From Stappia sp. 28M-7 (GTDB lineage: Bacteria > Pseudomonadota > Alphaproteobacteria > Rhizobiales > Stappiaceae), in contig NZ_JACMIA010000001.1 of assembly GCF_014252955.1 (NCBI RefSeq), positions 3,308,258 to 3,372,257 on the forward strand: a stretch of DNA of 64,000 nucleotides, read 5' to 3'. The stretch's first letter is position 1. Every line of letters begins with the position of its first letter. Both the position numbers and the translations under genes were made by a program. The notes under the pieces were generated by a model, which was not told where the DNA came from, made no database searches, and was given only the letters and a program-made list of their open reading frames with translations. Below, piece after piece: positions 15,959-24,771 of the stretch.

Positions 15959-17488
15959 CTAGAGATAGCTGGCCAGGGACAGCTTCAGCGAGATGCTGGT
16001 CGCCTGATAGCTCACTTCAAGGTTTGTCCGCAGGGTAAGCAGTTGGGCCGCAACCTCTTCGCGGTTGACGCCTTCGATCTCGCCCACCATCAGCTGCAAT
16101 GATCCTTCCTCGATCCGGTGGCGTTCCTTGGCATCTGCAAGGGTCCGCTGTACAGCCGCAAACTCCATGTGGTTCTTGCGGATACCGGAGGCCTCGGCGC
16201 CGTTCGGCGTGAGCCCGGCGTTCGAGCGGTCGGCCATCGCCTGGTAGAAGCCCTGGTTCTCGGGCTGGGACGAGGAAAAGTCGGACGCGATGAACGCGGC
16301 AAGCGCCTGCACGACCTGACGGTAGCCGTCCTCGTTGGCGCGCGCTCCGTAGCCGACCGTCAGGTTCTCATCGATGGTCGAGCGCATGTCGGCGCGCGGA
16401 TCCCCGGCCGAGTTGTCGCCCACATACCAGGAGACCGTATCCGCCGTGCCGTCGCGCAGTGTGGTCGCGGTGGTAAAGTCGCCGCCATTCGGCACCACCC
16501 GGGCCTGTGGCAGATAGCCGGGAGGCGCCGGAGACTTCGGGGCGGTATCAAAGAAGGTCTCGGAAGCGCGCACGCTTGAGGCCGCCTTCAGCTCCGTGTT
16601 GGCCACCTTCTGGAGCGCACTGTCCAGAGCCGACTTGAAATTGGCGGCCGTGTCGGCCGGTGTCGCCCCGCGCTGGAACGTGAACTCCGGGTCGTCCTGC
16701 CCGCCCTGGACGCCGAGCGTGATCTCCGTACTCGTCCCGTCGGGCAGGTCCATGAAGATGCGGATCGCCTGCCCCGGCTCGGGCTGTCCAGTGAAGTCGA
16801 CGTCCAGTGAGGCCGGCGGCCCGGCAGTCTGGGTCACGGCGACGTTGCTGAGCCCCGAGGACACGCTGTCGATCTTGAAGCCGAAGGGATGCGCCCCGTC
16901 CTCGGCCAGCGTCGCTGTGGTGCCGGCAACGGCGGTTGTGGTACGCCCGTTGCCGAGCGCGCCGAGATCCGCCTGATTGTACTCGCTGATCACCGTCTTG
17001 AGGCCGGCATAGTTGCCGTCGCCCGCCAGAGTGTAATCGAGGCTCTGCACCGGGAGCTTGTCGGCTGTCTTGCCGGAGAAGAGATAACGTCCGCCGACAT
17101 CTGTGTTCAGATGGGCCATGAACTCGCGCAGCGAGATCTCGGCCGAGGTCTGGGACGAGGTTCGGCCGTTGCTGAACAACTCGAAATTGTTGCGATCGGT
17201 GGAGGCCTTGGACTCGACGCGGATCGCCTCCAGCCGCCCGCTGGTCTTGTCCAGCGTGTCGAGCCGCAAACCGGCGATCTGGACCGTCTGCTTGTAGACG
17301 CCGACGGATGTGAGCTGCTGGCGCAGCGACAGATCGAGCACGCGCTCGGAGCCGAGCCCGCCATAGGTTTCCGACTTCATACCGGTGCCGAGCTGACGCT
17401 GCAGATCATCCATCTGCGAACGCAGGGTGGTCAGGTAGCTGACCTGTCGCGGCATGTTGAAGCTGCTCGAATAGGGATTGATCGCCAT
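15959..17488 (-). CDS. flgL: flagellar hook-filament junction protein FlgL (HAP3)
   Basis: FlgL forms the second junction ring between hook and filament. At 509 residues it is longer than enterobacterial FlgL (about 317), with an enlarged centre. The flagellin-like N-terminus (SSFNMPRQVSYLTTLRSQMDDLQRQLGTGMKSETYGGLG) and C-terminal coiled coil (EIEGVNREEVAAQLLTLRTNLEVSYQ) are clear. Large FlgL is common in alphaproteobacteria. It lies 8 bp after flgK and is surely cotranscribed. Residues about 170-400 are the variable outer domain, where beta-rich sequence dominates. Confidence 0.9.
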   Translation of the reverse strand: MAINPYSSSFNMPRQVSYLTTLRSQMDDLQRQLGTGMKSETYGGLGSERVLDLSLRQQLTSVGVYKQTVQIAGLRLDTLDKTSGRLEAIRVESKASTDRNNFELFSNGRTSSQTSAEISLREFMAHLNTDVGGRYLFSGKTADKLPVQSLDYTLAGDGNYAGLKTVISEYNQADLGALGNGRTTTAVAGTTATLAEDGAHPFGFKIDSVSSGLSNVAVTQTAGPPASLDVDFTGQPEPGQAIRIFMDLPDGTSTEITLGVQGGQDDPEFTFQRGATPADTAANFKSALDSALQKVANTELKAASSVRASETFFDTAPKSPAPPGYLPQARVVPNGGDFTTATTLRDGTADTVSWYVGDNSAGDPRADMRSTIDENLTVGYGARANEDGYRQVVQALAAFIASDFSSSQPENQGFYQAMADRSNAGLTPNGAEASGIRKNHMEFAAVQRTLADAKERHRIEEGSLQLMVGEIEGVNREEVAAQLLTLRTNLEVSYQATSISLKLSLASYL

Positions 17489-17496
17489 CGCTCTCG

Positions 17497-19380
17497 CTAG
17501 CTCCGCATCAGGATGTCATAGAGTTCCCGCACCACCTGCATCACCCGGGCATTGGCCGCATAGGCATTTTGCAAGGTTACGAGTTGCGCCAGTTCCTGGT
17601 CGACATCGACCTTCGAGCTGTCGTCCAGCCGCGTCTTCAGGTTGGCGGTCACCACTTCCTGGCCGGCCAATGTTGCCTTGGCCTGGGCCGCACGGCCGCT
17701 CTGATGCGACACGCTCGCGGTCACGAAGTCGGAAATCGAGCCCTTGAAGACCGAACTTGGACCGCCAATCCTCGTGCCGGGGGAAAAGGCCGTCGACGGA
17801 CCCGTCAACTTGTCCAGGATCGCTTGCGGCCGCGTCGTGTCGCCGCTGGCAACCCCTGGCGCATATTCCACGAGCAGCGTCGGATCGTTGAGCAGGTCTT
17901 CCGAAATACGGATACGGGACGCGAACCCGGTGACGTTCGGCCGCCCGTCCGCCATTCCCGTGAACGGTTTGCCGGCATCGTCCACGAAGAGCGAGAACGC
18001 ATCGCCATAGGCAGACGGGCCACTGGCCGTCTCGAAGGCGCTGAGGCCCTCGATACGCTGGCTTGCAGGAGCCGTGCTTTCCAGCCGAAGTGTGGAGCCC
18101 GCCGGATTGGAGGCGGCAAAGACACCAGCACCGATCCGCGGATCCCCATCCAGTGCCGCCTGGATATTGCCGGCAATGGTGTTGTAGTCGCCGCTGGAGA
18201 AGTCGACCGCCAGGAAGATGTCGTTGGAATCGTTGGTCGCGGTGAGCGCCGGCGGTACGGGACCATCGCTCCGGTAGATCGTCACCGATTTGGTGCGGCC
18301 GGTCGCGAGGTCCTTGAATTCGAAACTGAGATTGTCGCCCGGCTGCAGATTGGCGAGATCGACGTCGTAGCCGGTCTGCACGCCGGCATTTACGTAGGGC
18401 GTGCCCTGCTGCTCATGGGTGGAGAAGGCTCTGGCGATCGAGCCCGCGAGCTCGTCCAGCTGGTTCTGCGCATGCACCAAGGCTTCGTCGCGCATATTGA
18501 CGAGGCCGGCGATGGAACCGCTGCGCAGCGTCCGTGTCGACAACAGGTCGATCTGGTTGCCTTCCGAATTCTCCAGAACCAGGGTGCCGACCCCGCGCTC
18601 GTTCGAATTGAGCGAGTAGAGCGCGTTGGCATTGACGCTGCCGCGCGCGTCGAACTTCAGCTTCATCACGTCCACATCGTAGAGCAGCGTGCCGCCGCTC
18701 ATATGGATGCGCACGCCGCCCTGCTCGGTCGGCTTGACGGTGATGTCGATGTAGCCGGAAAGCTCCTCCAGCATCATGTCGCGCTGGTCCATCAGGCCGA
18801 CGGGAGCGGAGCCGTCCTGGGACGAGGCCACGATCTGGCGATCGAGCTTCTGGATATCGCCGAGCAACTCGTTGACCCGGTCGACCTGGTCGGAGATCTG
18901 ATATTCGACCTCCTGGCGCATGGACTGGATGTCGGACGACATCGAGTTCAGCTTGCCGGCGAGCTGCTCCGCCATGCGCATGACTTCGAGCCGATTGGAA
19001 TAGTTCTCCGGCCCCGAGACCAGGTTCGACATCGAGGCAACGAATTCATTGTAGGAATTCGACAGCGAGCCGGCATCGCCAATGGTGCCGAACAGCGTAT
19101 CCATCCGCCCCAGATACTGCTGCGAAACCGAGGCATACTGGTTTTCGGCAAGCGACGTGCGGTACTGGCCCTGCACCGCAACGTCGAGGTAGCGCCGCAT
19201 GCTGTCGACGTCGAGACCAGTAATGCGCCCGTTGCCGTCATAGGCAGCGGACGCACTGATGGACTTGCGCGTGTAGCCGATATTACCGGCATTAGCGATG
19301 TTGCCCGCAGTTACATCGAGCTGGCGCTGGTTGAACCCAAGCCCGATCAATGCGGTGTTGAGAGCGCTGCTCAGTCCCAT
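17497..19380 (-). CDS. flgK: flagellar hook-associated protein FlgK (HAP1)
   Basis: FlgK forms the first junction ring on the hook tip. The 627-residue protein starts MGLSSALNTALIGLGFNQRQLDVTA, followed by the rod/hook signature NIANAGNIGYTRKS near residue 26, and ends with the conserved coiled coil QELAQLVTLQNAYAANARVMQ then VRELYDILM. The internal region ISDQVDRVNELLGDIQKLDRQI (about 155-180) is typical of FlgK. It lies between flgE and flgL. A hairpin with a short T-run precedes it, so the flgE message may be partly terminated before flgK. Confidence 0.95.
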   Translation of the reverse strand: MGLSSALNTALIGLGFNQRQLDVTAGNIANAGNIGYTRKSISASAAYDGNGRITGLDVDSMRRYLDVAVQGQYRTSLAENQYASVSQQYLGRMDTLFGTIGDAGSLSNSYNEFVASMSNLVSGPENYSNRLEVMRMAEQLAGKLNSMSSDIQSMRQEVEYQISDQVDRVNELLGDIQKLDRQIVASSQDGSAPVGLMDQRDMMLEELSGYIDITVKPTEQGGVRIHMSGGTLLYDVDVMKLKFDARGSVNANALYSLNSNERGVGTLVLENSEGNQIDLLSTRTLRSGSIAGLVNMRDEALVHAQNQLDELAGSIARAFSTHEQQGTPYVNAGVQTGYDVDLANLQPGDNLSFEFKDLATGRTKSVTIYRSDGPVPPALTATNDSNDIFLAVDFSSGDYNTIAGNIQAALDGDPRIGAGVFAASNPAGSTLRLESTAPASQRIEGLSAFETASGPSAYGDAFSLFVDDAGKPFTGMADGRPNVTGFASRIRISEDLLNDPTLLVEYAPGVASGDTTRPQAILDKLTGPSTAFSPGTRIGGPSSVFKGSISDFVTASVSHQSGRAAQAKATLAGQEVVTANLKTRLDDSSKVDVDQELAQLVTLQNAYAANARVMQVVRELYDILMRS

Positions 19381-19410
19381 GGTCTCACCCGGCGTCTAGT
19401 CCTCGCGTCC

Positions 19411-19445
19411 AAAAGGCCGGCCGGCGCCGCGGCGCCGACCGGCTG
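19411..19445 (-). terminator. GC-rich hairpin between flgE and flgK, possible attenuating terminator
   Basis: On the minus strand a long stem (GCCGGTCGGCGCC / GGCGCCGGCCGGC, with one mismatch) is followed by TTTT. It lies just after the flgE stop and 30 bp before the flgK start, so it may lower flgK-flgL expression relative to flgE. Confidence 0.5.
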
Positions 19446-19459
19446 GTCCCTGGCCCGCG

Positions 19460-20863
19460 TCAGCGGATCATGTTGATCGCTTCCTTCAGCATCTGATCGC
19501 TGGAGCTGACGATACGGGTGTTTGCCGAATAGGCCTGCTGGGTCACGATCAGCTTGGAGAACTCGTCGGCGATATCCGTGTTGGAGGCCTCGAGGCGCTT
19601 GCCCACGATGCTGCCATTGGCACCCGCAATCGGCTCGCCCGACGCCGGCGTCACCTCGAAGGCGCCACCGTTGACGCGCTCAAGCCAGGCTTCGCCCGAG
19701 AACGACACGAGGGAGATCTCGTAGAGCTCGCGGGTACGGCCGTTGGAGTAGGAGGCAACCAGGCGTCCGGCCTCCGAGACTGCCACGCCGGTCAGGTCAC
19801 CGGCCGGATAGCCGTTCTGGCGCAGCTTGGAGATCTTGGCCGCACCGTTGCTGTCGGCAAACTGCGTCAGCGCATTGGTGCCGAAGTCGAGCGTCACGTC
19901 GCCGACGGACTGTCCGTCGACGGTGAGGCCGGTCATCGTCATGTTGCTCGTCGCCGGGATCGCCATGCGACCATCGGCGCCGAACTGGGCGTCGGAGACC
20001 TTCGTCCACTTCGGATCGGTGCCGGTCGCATCGGAATCGGAGAGGTAGTACAGCGACCAGGTGTCGGACTGCGAGCCGTCATCCTCGAAGGTCTTGGCCC
20101 AGCGCATCTGGACGTTCACCGGCGTGCCGCTCGAGTTGTAGACCGTGATGGCCTCGCCAGCGATGGAGCTGTTCAGGAAGTTGACTTCGTCATCGGCGGA
20201 AATCTCGTTCACGCCGACCACCTGAGGGGCAGGAACCGCATCCGGAGCCGCACCGGTCGAGGCCTTGGTCAGAGACGCATCGAGCAGATCCGAGCCGCCA
20301 GCCAGACGGGCACTGGTCTGCGGCGTCGTCGGCAGGTTGCCCTCATAGCTGATCCGGTCGGTCACCACCGCCGGGATCACCGAGCTGTCGATGGTGATGA
20401 TCGAAGGCACCGAACCGGAGACGTTCTTGGTGACGGGATCGATCGGCTGACCCATCAGGTAGTAGCCGGCACCGTTGACCAGGCGGCCTTCCTTGTCGAT
20501 CTCGAAATCGCCGCGGCGGGTATAGAGATCATTGCCGGTAAAGATCGAACGTCCGTCGACCTCACCCGCACGGCCCTGCACCACGAAATAGCCGCTGCCG
20601 TTGATACCCATGTAGGTATCGACCTGGCTCTGCTGCAGATCGCCCTGGATACCGTTGGTCGCCCGAGAGCTCGCCGAAACCGTACCGGCGATCTGGCCGG
20701 GCTGCGCGCCCTTGCCGCCGCCCACCAGGTCGGAAAACGACGTGTCGAGCCGCTTGTAGCCGACGGTTGCCGAGTTGGCGATGTTGCCCGAGATGTTCTC
20801 CAGCGCATAGGCCTGCGCGGAAAGGCCGGACACGGCCGCATTCAATGCACCAAAAACACCCAT
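19460..20863 (-). CDS. flgE: flagellar hook protein FlgE
   Basis: FlgE polymerises into the hook. The 467-residue protein begins MGVFGALNAAVSGLSAQAYALENISGN, with the signature NIANSATVGYKRLDTSFSDLV near residue 27. It has the FlgE D1/D2 features TQPGQIAGTV-like and GYFVVQGRAGE (about 85-95) and ends with SNTDIADEFSKLIVTQQAYSANTRIV and MLKEAINMIR. Longer in-frame starts exist, but ATG at 20863 is preceded 6 nt upstream by GGAGG and begins the conserved N-terminus. A consensus sigma-54 promoter lies about 75 bp upstream. Confidence 0.97.
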   Translation of the reverse strand: MGVFGALNAAVSGLSAQAYALENISGNIANSATVGYKRLDTSFSDLVGGGKGAQPGQIAGTVSASSRATNGIQGDLQQSQVDTYMGINGSGYFVVQGRAGEVDGRSIFTGNDLYTRRGDFEIDKEGRLVNGAGYYLMGQPIDPVTKNVSGSVPSIITIDSSVIPAVVTDRISYEGNLPTTPQTSARLAGGSDLLDASLTKASTGAAPDAVPAPQVVGVNEISADDEVNFLNSSIAGEAITVYNSSGTPVNVQMRWAKTFEDDGSQSDTWSLYYLSDSDATGTDPKWTKVSDAQFGADGRMAIPATSNMTMTGLTVDGQSVGDVTLDFGTNALTQFADSNGAAKISKLRQNGYPAGDLTGVAVSEAGRLVASYSNGRTRELYEISLVSFSGEAWLERVNGGAFEVTPASGEPIAGANGSIVGKRLEASNTDIADEFSKLIVTQQAYSANTRIVSSSDQMLKEAINMIR

Positions 20864-20935
20864 GTGAACCTCCAGAACGGATCGGATGGCGTGACGGGCC
20901 CACCAGACGGACCACGATCTTGATGACTGGAGTTG

Positions 20936-20950
20936 GCAAGTGTCGTGCCA
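20936..20950 (-). promoter_or_regulatory. sigma-54 promoter of flgE
   Basis: Minus-strand TGGCACGACACTTGC matches the -24/-12 consensus TGGCACG-N4-TTGC at every fixed position. The predicted start of transcription is near 20924, giving a leader of about 60 nt. It is the best promoter match in the window. Confidence 0.9.
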
Positions 20951-21149
20951 GTTTCGAAAGAGCTCCCAAGCCATTGAAAAACAACAATCCGGCTTTCGCG
21001 ACCGGCCGCCGCAACGCCTGAAGGCGGCAGCTTTGTCCCTGCTTCCCGGCAACAAATGCCGAGCACTGACGCCGACCGGGCAGGTCTTGCGCAGCCTTTC
21101 ACCGCCCCATACTGTGCAGCGCAACGAGATCAGTCTGGCGAGGAAATCC

Positions 21150-21995
21150 ATGCGCTTCGAAGGCACGACCGGCTATGTCGCCACCGAGGATCTGCGGATC
21201 GCGGTCAACGCGGCGATTGCCCTGCAAAGGCCGTTGCTGGTGAAGGGCGAGCCGGGAACGGGCAAGACCGTCCTGGCGCAGGAGATCGCATCCGCCCTCG
21301 GAGCGAACCTCATCGAATGGCACATCAAGTCGACGACGAAGGCGCAACAGGGCCTTTACGAGTACGATGCCGTCTCGCGCCTGCGCGACAGCCAGCTCGG
21401 CGACGACCGCGTCCATGACATTGCGAACTACATCCGCAAGGGCCGGCTTTGGGAGGCCTTCACCGCGGATGAGCGCCCGGTGCTGCTGATCGACGAGATC
21501 GACAAGGCAGACATCGAGTTCCCGAACGACCTGCTTCGCGAGCTCGACCGGATGGAGTTCCACGTCTACGAGACCGGCGAGACCATCAGCGCCCGCCAGC
21601 GGCCGGTGGTGATCATCACCTCCAACAACGAGAAGGAACTGCCGGACGCGTTCCTGCGCCGCTGTTTCTTCCACTACATCACCTTCCCCGATACCGAGAC
21701 TATGTCCGAAATCGTCGAGGTGCACTTTCCGGGCCTGAAGCAGGAGCTGCTGCGCGAAGCGCTCAAGGTGTTTTACGACATCCGCGATACGCCGGGCCTC
21801 AAGAAGAAGCCTTCGACCTCCGAGCTGCTCGACTGGATCAAGCTGCTGCTCAACGAAGACGTGGACACGGCAACCCTGCGAGAGCGCGACGGCCGAAAGC
21901 TGATCCCGCCGCTGCACGGGGCGCTTCTGAAGAACGAGCAGGATGTGCAGCTGTTCGAGAAGCTGGCTTTCCTCAACCGGCGGGACGGGCGCTGA
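21150..21995 (+). CDS. MoxR-family AAA+ ATPase
   Basis: MoxR ATPases act as chaperone-like activators, often with a von Willebrand factor A (VWA) partner. The 281-residue protein has Walker A GEPGTGKT at 33-40, Walker B VLLIDEIDK at 111-119, sensor 1 ITSNNEKELPDAF near 155 and arginine finger FLRRCFFHYI after it. A longer in-frame start would overlap the flgE promoter, so ATG at 21150 is preferred (GCGAGG upstream). The likely partner is the CoxE-like VWA protein at 25904, separated by four genes on the same strand. Close homologues of this pair are usually next to each other or nearly so. Confidence 0.9.
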   Translation: MRFEGTTGYVATEDLRIAVNAAIALQRPLLVKGEPGTGKTVLAQEIASALGANLIEWHIKSTTKAQQGLYEYDAVSRLRDSQLGDDRVHDIANYIRKGRLWEAFTADERPVLLIDEIDKADIEFPNDLLRELDRMEFHVYETGETISARQRPVVIITSNNEKELPDAFLRRCFFHYITFPDTETMSEIVEVHFPGLKQELLREALKVFYDIRDTPGLKKKPSTSELLDWIKLLLNEDVDTATLRERDGRKLIPPLHGALLKNEQDVQLFEKLAFLNRRDGR

Positions 21996-21999
21996 CGCC

Positions 22000-22539
22000 A
22001 TGATCGGGCCGACGGTGCGCAGGGCTTCCGTCGCCTTCGCCGCCCTGGCGCTCGCCGGGGCATGGACGCCGCCGGCCGCCGCACAGGAACGGGGAACCGA
22101 CGCCGGCTGGACCAATGTCGTCAACGGCATGCGCCATTTCACCGGCCTCGTGTGCCCCGACACGCTGGCCTCGCTCAACCGTACGCGCGTGCTGGTCGGC
22201 TCGGCAGACCGGCTGGCCGGGTGCGTCTACCAAAACGCGGAAGGCATTTCGGCCGTCCTGCGCAGCCACCCGTCCGGGGTTGGCGCACAGGCCGCCCGCG
22301 CATTTCGCGACCGGTTCCGGGCCGCAGGCTTCAAGCTGATCACCACATCCGGCGCCGCCGCCTCGGGGATTTCCTTCCTGACCGGCAAGCGTGGTACGAC
22401 GGACCGGTGCGAAACGCTCTGGCGCTTCCGCAATGGCGATGCCGACTATACGCTGTGGATCTCCTATTCCCTGCCGGACGAAGCGAGCGAGATCGGACCG
22501 CTGGTCACCGCCTTTGCCGGACTGCTGGCCTCGCGCTGA
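22000..22539 (+). CDS. secreted hypothetical protein
   Basis: A 179-residue protein with a clear signal peptide: positive start (MIGPTVRR), hydrophobic core ASVAFAALALAGAW and an A-A-A-Q type cleavage near residue 29. The mature part contains NGMRHFTGLVCPDTLA and two or three cysteines (around LVCP, AGCVY and DRCETLW) that could form a disulfide in the periplasm. I do not recognise the family. The start lies 4 bp after the MoxR stop, which suggests cotranscription. Confidence 0.75.
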   Translation: MIGPTVRRASVAFAALALAGAWTPPAAAQERGTDAGWTNVVNGMRHFTGLVCPDTLASLNRTRVLVGSADRLAGCVYQNAEGISAVLRSHPSGVGAQAARAFRDRFRAAGFKLITTSGAAASGISFLTGKRGTTDRCETLWRFRNGDADYTLWISYSLPDEASEIGPLVTAFAGLLASR

Positions 22540-22665
22540 GGCAACAGGGGCTACAAGCCTCCTCTGCGGCAGGCATTTTCCCGGCGCATTGCGGACGGCT
22601 TGCCGCTAGACTTGCCAACAGCCCCAGCGGCTACCAACGATCTTTGTCCGGGAGCGATGCCTGCC

Positions 22666-23244
22666 ATGCTGCGACTGCTGCTGTTGAGACACGCGAAATC
22701 CGATTGGGGCCATCCAGGCCTTTCCGATTTTCAGCGCCCCCTCAACGATCGCGGCCGCCAGGCGGCTCCCGAGGTCGGCGCTCATATGGCGCGCCACGGC
22801 CTGCAGCCATCGCGCATCCTCTGCTCCACCGCCCAGCGCACGCGCGAAACGCTCGCCGCACTTCTGCCCGCCCTTGCGGGCGAAGCCGATATCCGCCTGA
22901 CGCGCGCGCTCTATGACGAGTCCGATCTCGACTACCTGAAGATCATCCGCAGCCATGGCGGCACGGCGCGCAGCCTGCTCGTGGTCGGGCACAACCCGGC
23001 AACGCAGGACACCGCCCTGTCGCTGATCGGCGCTGGCAATCCGGCGCTGCGTGAGGCGATTGCCGCCAAATATCCCACCGCCGCGCTGTCGGTGATCGAC
23101 TTCGACGCAACCGAATGGTCGGCGGTCGAGCCCGGCTCCGGGCGTGTCGTCGCCTATTGCCTCCCCCGGCACCTTGCCGCCACCTCATCCATGTCGGCCC
23201 TGCCCGAGGCGGCCAACGACGGCACCCCCGCTCAAGACCGCTGA
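22666..23244 (+). CDS. SixA-type histidine phosphatase
   Basis: A histidine-phosphatase superfamily protein of the SixA branch, which removes phosphate from phosphohistidine. The catalytic LRHAKSDWG motif is at the N-terminus (residues about 6-14), with CSTAQRTRETLAALL near 50 and the second catalytic histidine in VVGHNPATQ near 105. The product has 192 residues from ATG at 22666. An earlier ATG at 22657 is only 2 nt from the possible ribosome site (GGGAG), so 22666 is favoured. The last 30 residues are a low-complexity tail. No phosphohistidine substrate is encoded next to it. Confidence 0.85.
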   Translation: MLRLLLLRHAKSDWGHPGLSDFQRPLNDRGRQAAPEVGAHMARHGLQPSRILCSTAQRTRETLAALLPALAGEADIRLTRALYDESDLDYLKIIRSHGGTARSLLVVGHNPATQDTALSLIGAGNPALREAIAAKYPTAALSVIDFDATEWSAVEPGSGRVVAYCLPRHLAATSSMSALPEAANDGTPAQDR

Positions 23245-23283
23245 GCCGGCCCGCCGCTTGCAACGCCGGTCGTGCTTCCCCAC

Positions 23284-24771
23284 ATGGATCGGCGGAGAAC
23301 CATCTTGACGCAGCGCAGCTTTCTGACCCGCGTGACCGATGAGGTCCGCTATTCCATCGAGAACATCGCGGAGACCGCAACCACGCTCGGCACGCCGACG
23401 CTGCGGCTCGGCGTTACCGGCTTGTCGCGCGCCGGCAAGACGGTGTTCATCACCGCCCTGGTGCACAACCTGATCCACGGCGGGCGGCTGCCCCTGTTCG
23501 AGGCGGCGGCCGGCGGGCGGATCGCCCGCGCTTATCTGGAGCCGCAACCGGACGACAACGTGCCCCGCTTCGATGTAGAGGCACATGTCGACACGCTGCT
23601 GAAGGAGCGTGTGTGGCCTCAGTCGACCCGACAGGTCTCCGAACTGCGGCTCACGATCGAGTTCGAGTCCGCCCATTTCCTGTCGCGCGCCCTCGGCCGC
23701 GGCAAGCTGCATCTCGACATCGTCGACTATCCTGGCGAGTGGCTTCTCGACCTGCCGCTCCTGGAGAAGGACTTTCGCACCTTCTGCACGGAAGCACTGG
23801 CGCGTGCGCGTGAGCCCGGCCGCGAGGCCGTCGCGGCCCCCTATCTGGAGATCCTTGCGGAAATCGATCCGGGCGCGGAAGCCGATGAGCAGCAGGCCCG
23901 GCGCCTCGCCGCCACCTATACCGACTACCTGCGCGCCTGCCGCGAGGACGAGCAGGCTCTGTCGATGCTGCCTCCCGGGCGGTTCCTGATGCCTGGAGAC
24001 CTGGAAGGCTCCCCCGCCCTCACCTTCGCACCGCTCGACCTGTCCGGCCACGATGGGACGCTCAAGCCCGGCTCGCTGGCCGCGATGATGGAGCGCCGCT
24101 TTGAGGCCTACAAGAAGCATGTGGTCCGTCCGTTCTTCCGCGACCACTTCGCCCGTCTCGACCGCCAGATCGTGCTGGTTGACGCTCTGAACGCCCTGAA
24201 TGCCGGCCCAGCCGCACTGGCCGACCTGGAGGCCGCGCTGGCAGAGATCCTGTCCGCCTTTCGGCCCGGCAAGGTCGCGCGGATCTTCTCGATCTTCGCA
24301 CGGCGCATCGACCGCATCCTGTTCGCCGCGACCAAGGCCGATCATCTCAACCGTGCCGATCACGACCGGCTGGAAGCGATCCTCCGCCGCCTCGTCGGGC
24401 GGGCGATCGCACGCGCCGAATATGGTGGTGCCGATGTCGACGTACTGGCACTCGCCGCGATCCGTGCCACGCGCGAGGCGAGCCTGACCCATGACGGCGA
24501 GACCATGCCGGCGATCCTCGGGACCCCGCTCACCGGTGAGCGCGTCAACGGCGAGACCTACGACGGGCGCACGGAAATCGCGCTCTTTCCCGGCGACCTG
24601 CCGGACGATCCGGACGTTCTGTTTGCCGCCGATGCCCCCGCATCGTCGGTTCGCTTCGTGCGCTTTCGCCCGCCCGAGCTGCAGGTGACGGCCGAGGGCG
24701 TGAAACTGTCGCTGCCCCATATCCGCCTCGACCGCGCCTTGCAGTTTCTCATCGGAGACCGTCTGGCATGA
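23284..24771 (+). CDS. ycjX: YcjX-family P-loop GTPase-like protein
   Basis: YcjX proteins are P-loop proteins of unclear role, linked to envelope stress (the psp regulon) in E. coli and paired with YcjF. The 495-residue protein has Walker A GLSRAGKT at 46-53, a DIVDYPGEWLLDLP motif near 145 in the position of Walker B, and KADHLNRADHDRLE near 360 as a guanine-specificity (TKAD) motif. The family motif VRFVRFRPPE lies near the end. ATG at 23284 is used; TTG at 23305 with GGCGGAG upstream is a credible alternative. It overlaps ycjF by 4 nt. Confidence 0.9.
   Translation: MDRRRTILTQRSFLTRVTDEVRYSIENIAETATTLGTPTLRLGVTGLSRAGKTVFITALVHNLIHGGRLPLFEAAAGGRIARAYLEPQPDDNVPRFDVEAHVDTLLKERVWPQSTRQVSELRLTIEFESAHFLSRALGRGKLHLDIVDYPGEWLLDLPLLEKDFRTFCTEALARAREPGREAVAAPYLEILAEIDPGAEADEQQARRLAATYTDYLRACREDEQALSMLPPGRFLMPGDLEGSPALTFAPLDLSGHDGTLKPGSLAAMMERRFEAYKKHVVRPFFRDHFARLDRQIVLVDALNALNAGPAALADLEAALAEILSAFRPGKVARIFSIFARRIDRILFAATKADHLNRADHDRLEAILRRLVGRAIARAEYGGADVDVLALAAIRATREASLTHDGETMPAILGTPLTGERVNGETYDGRTEIALFPGDLPDDPDVLFAADAPASSVRFVRFRPPELQVTAEGVKLSLPHIRLDRALQFLIGDRLA

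Noticed and set aside
17569-19476. Plus-strand open frame opposite flgK
   Set aside because: FlgK is unambiguous; this is an antisense shadow.
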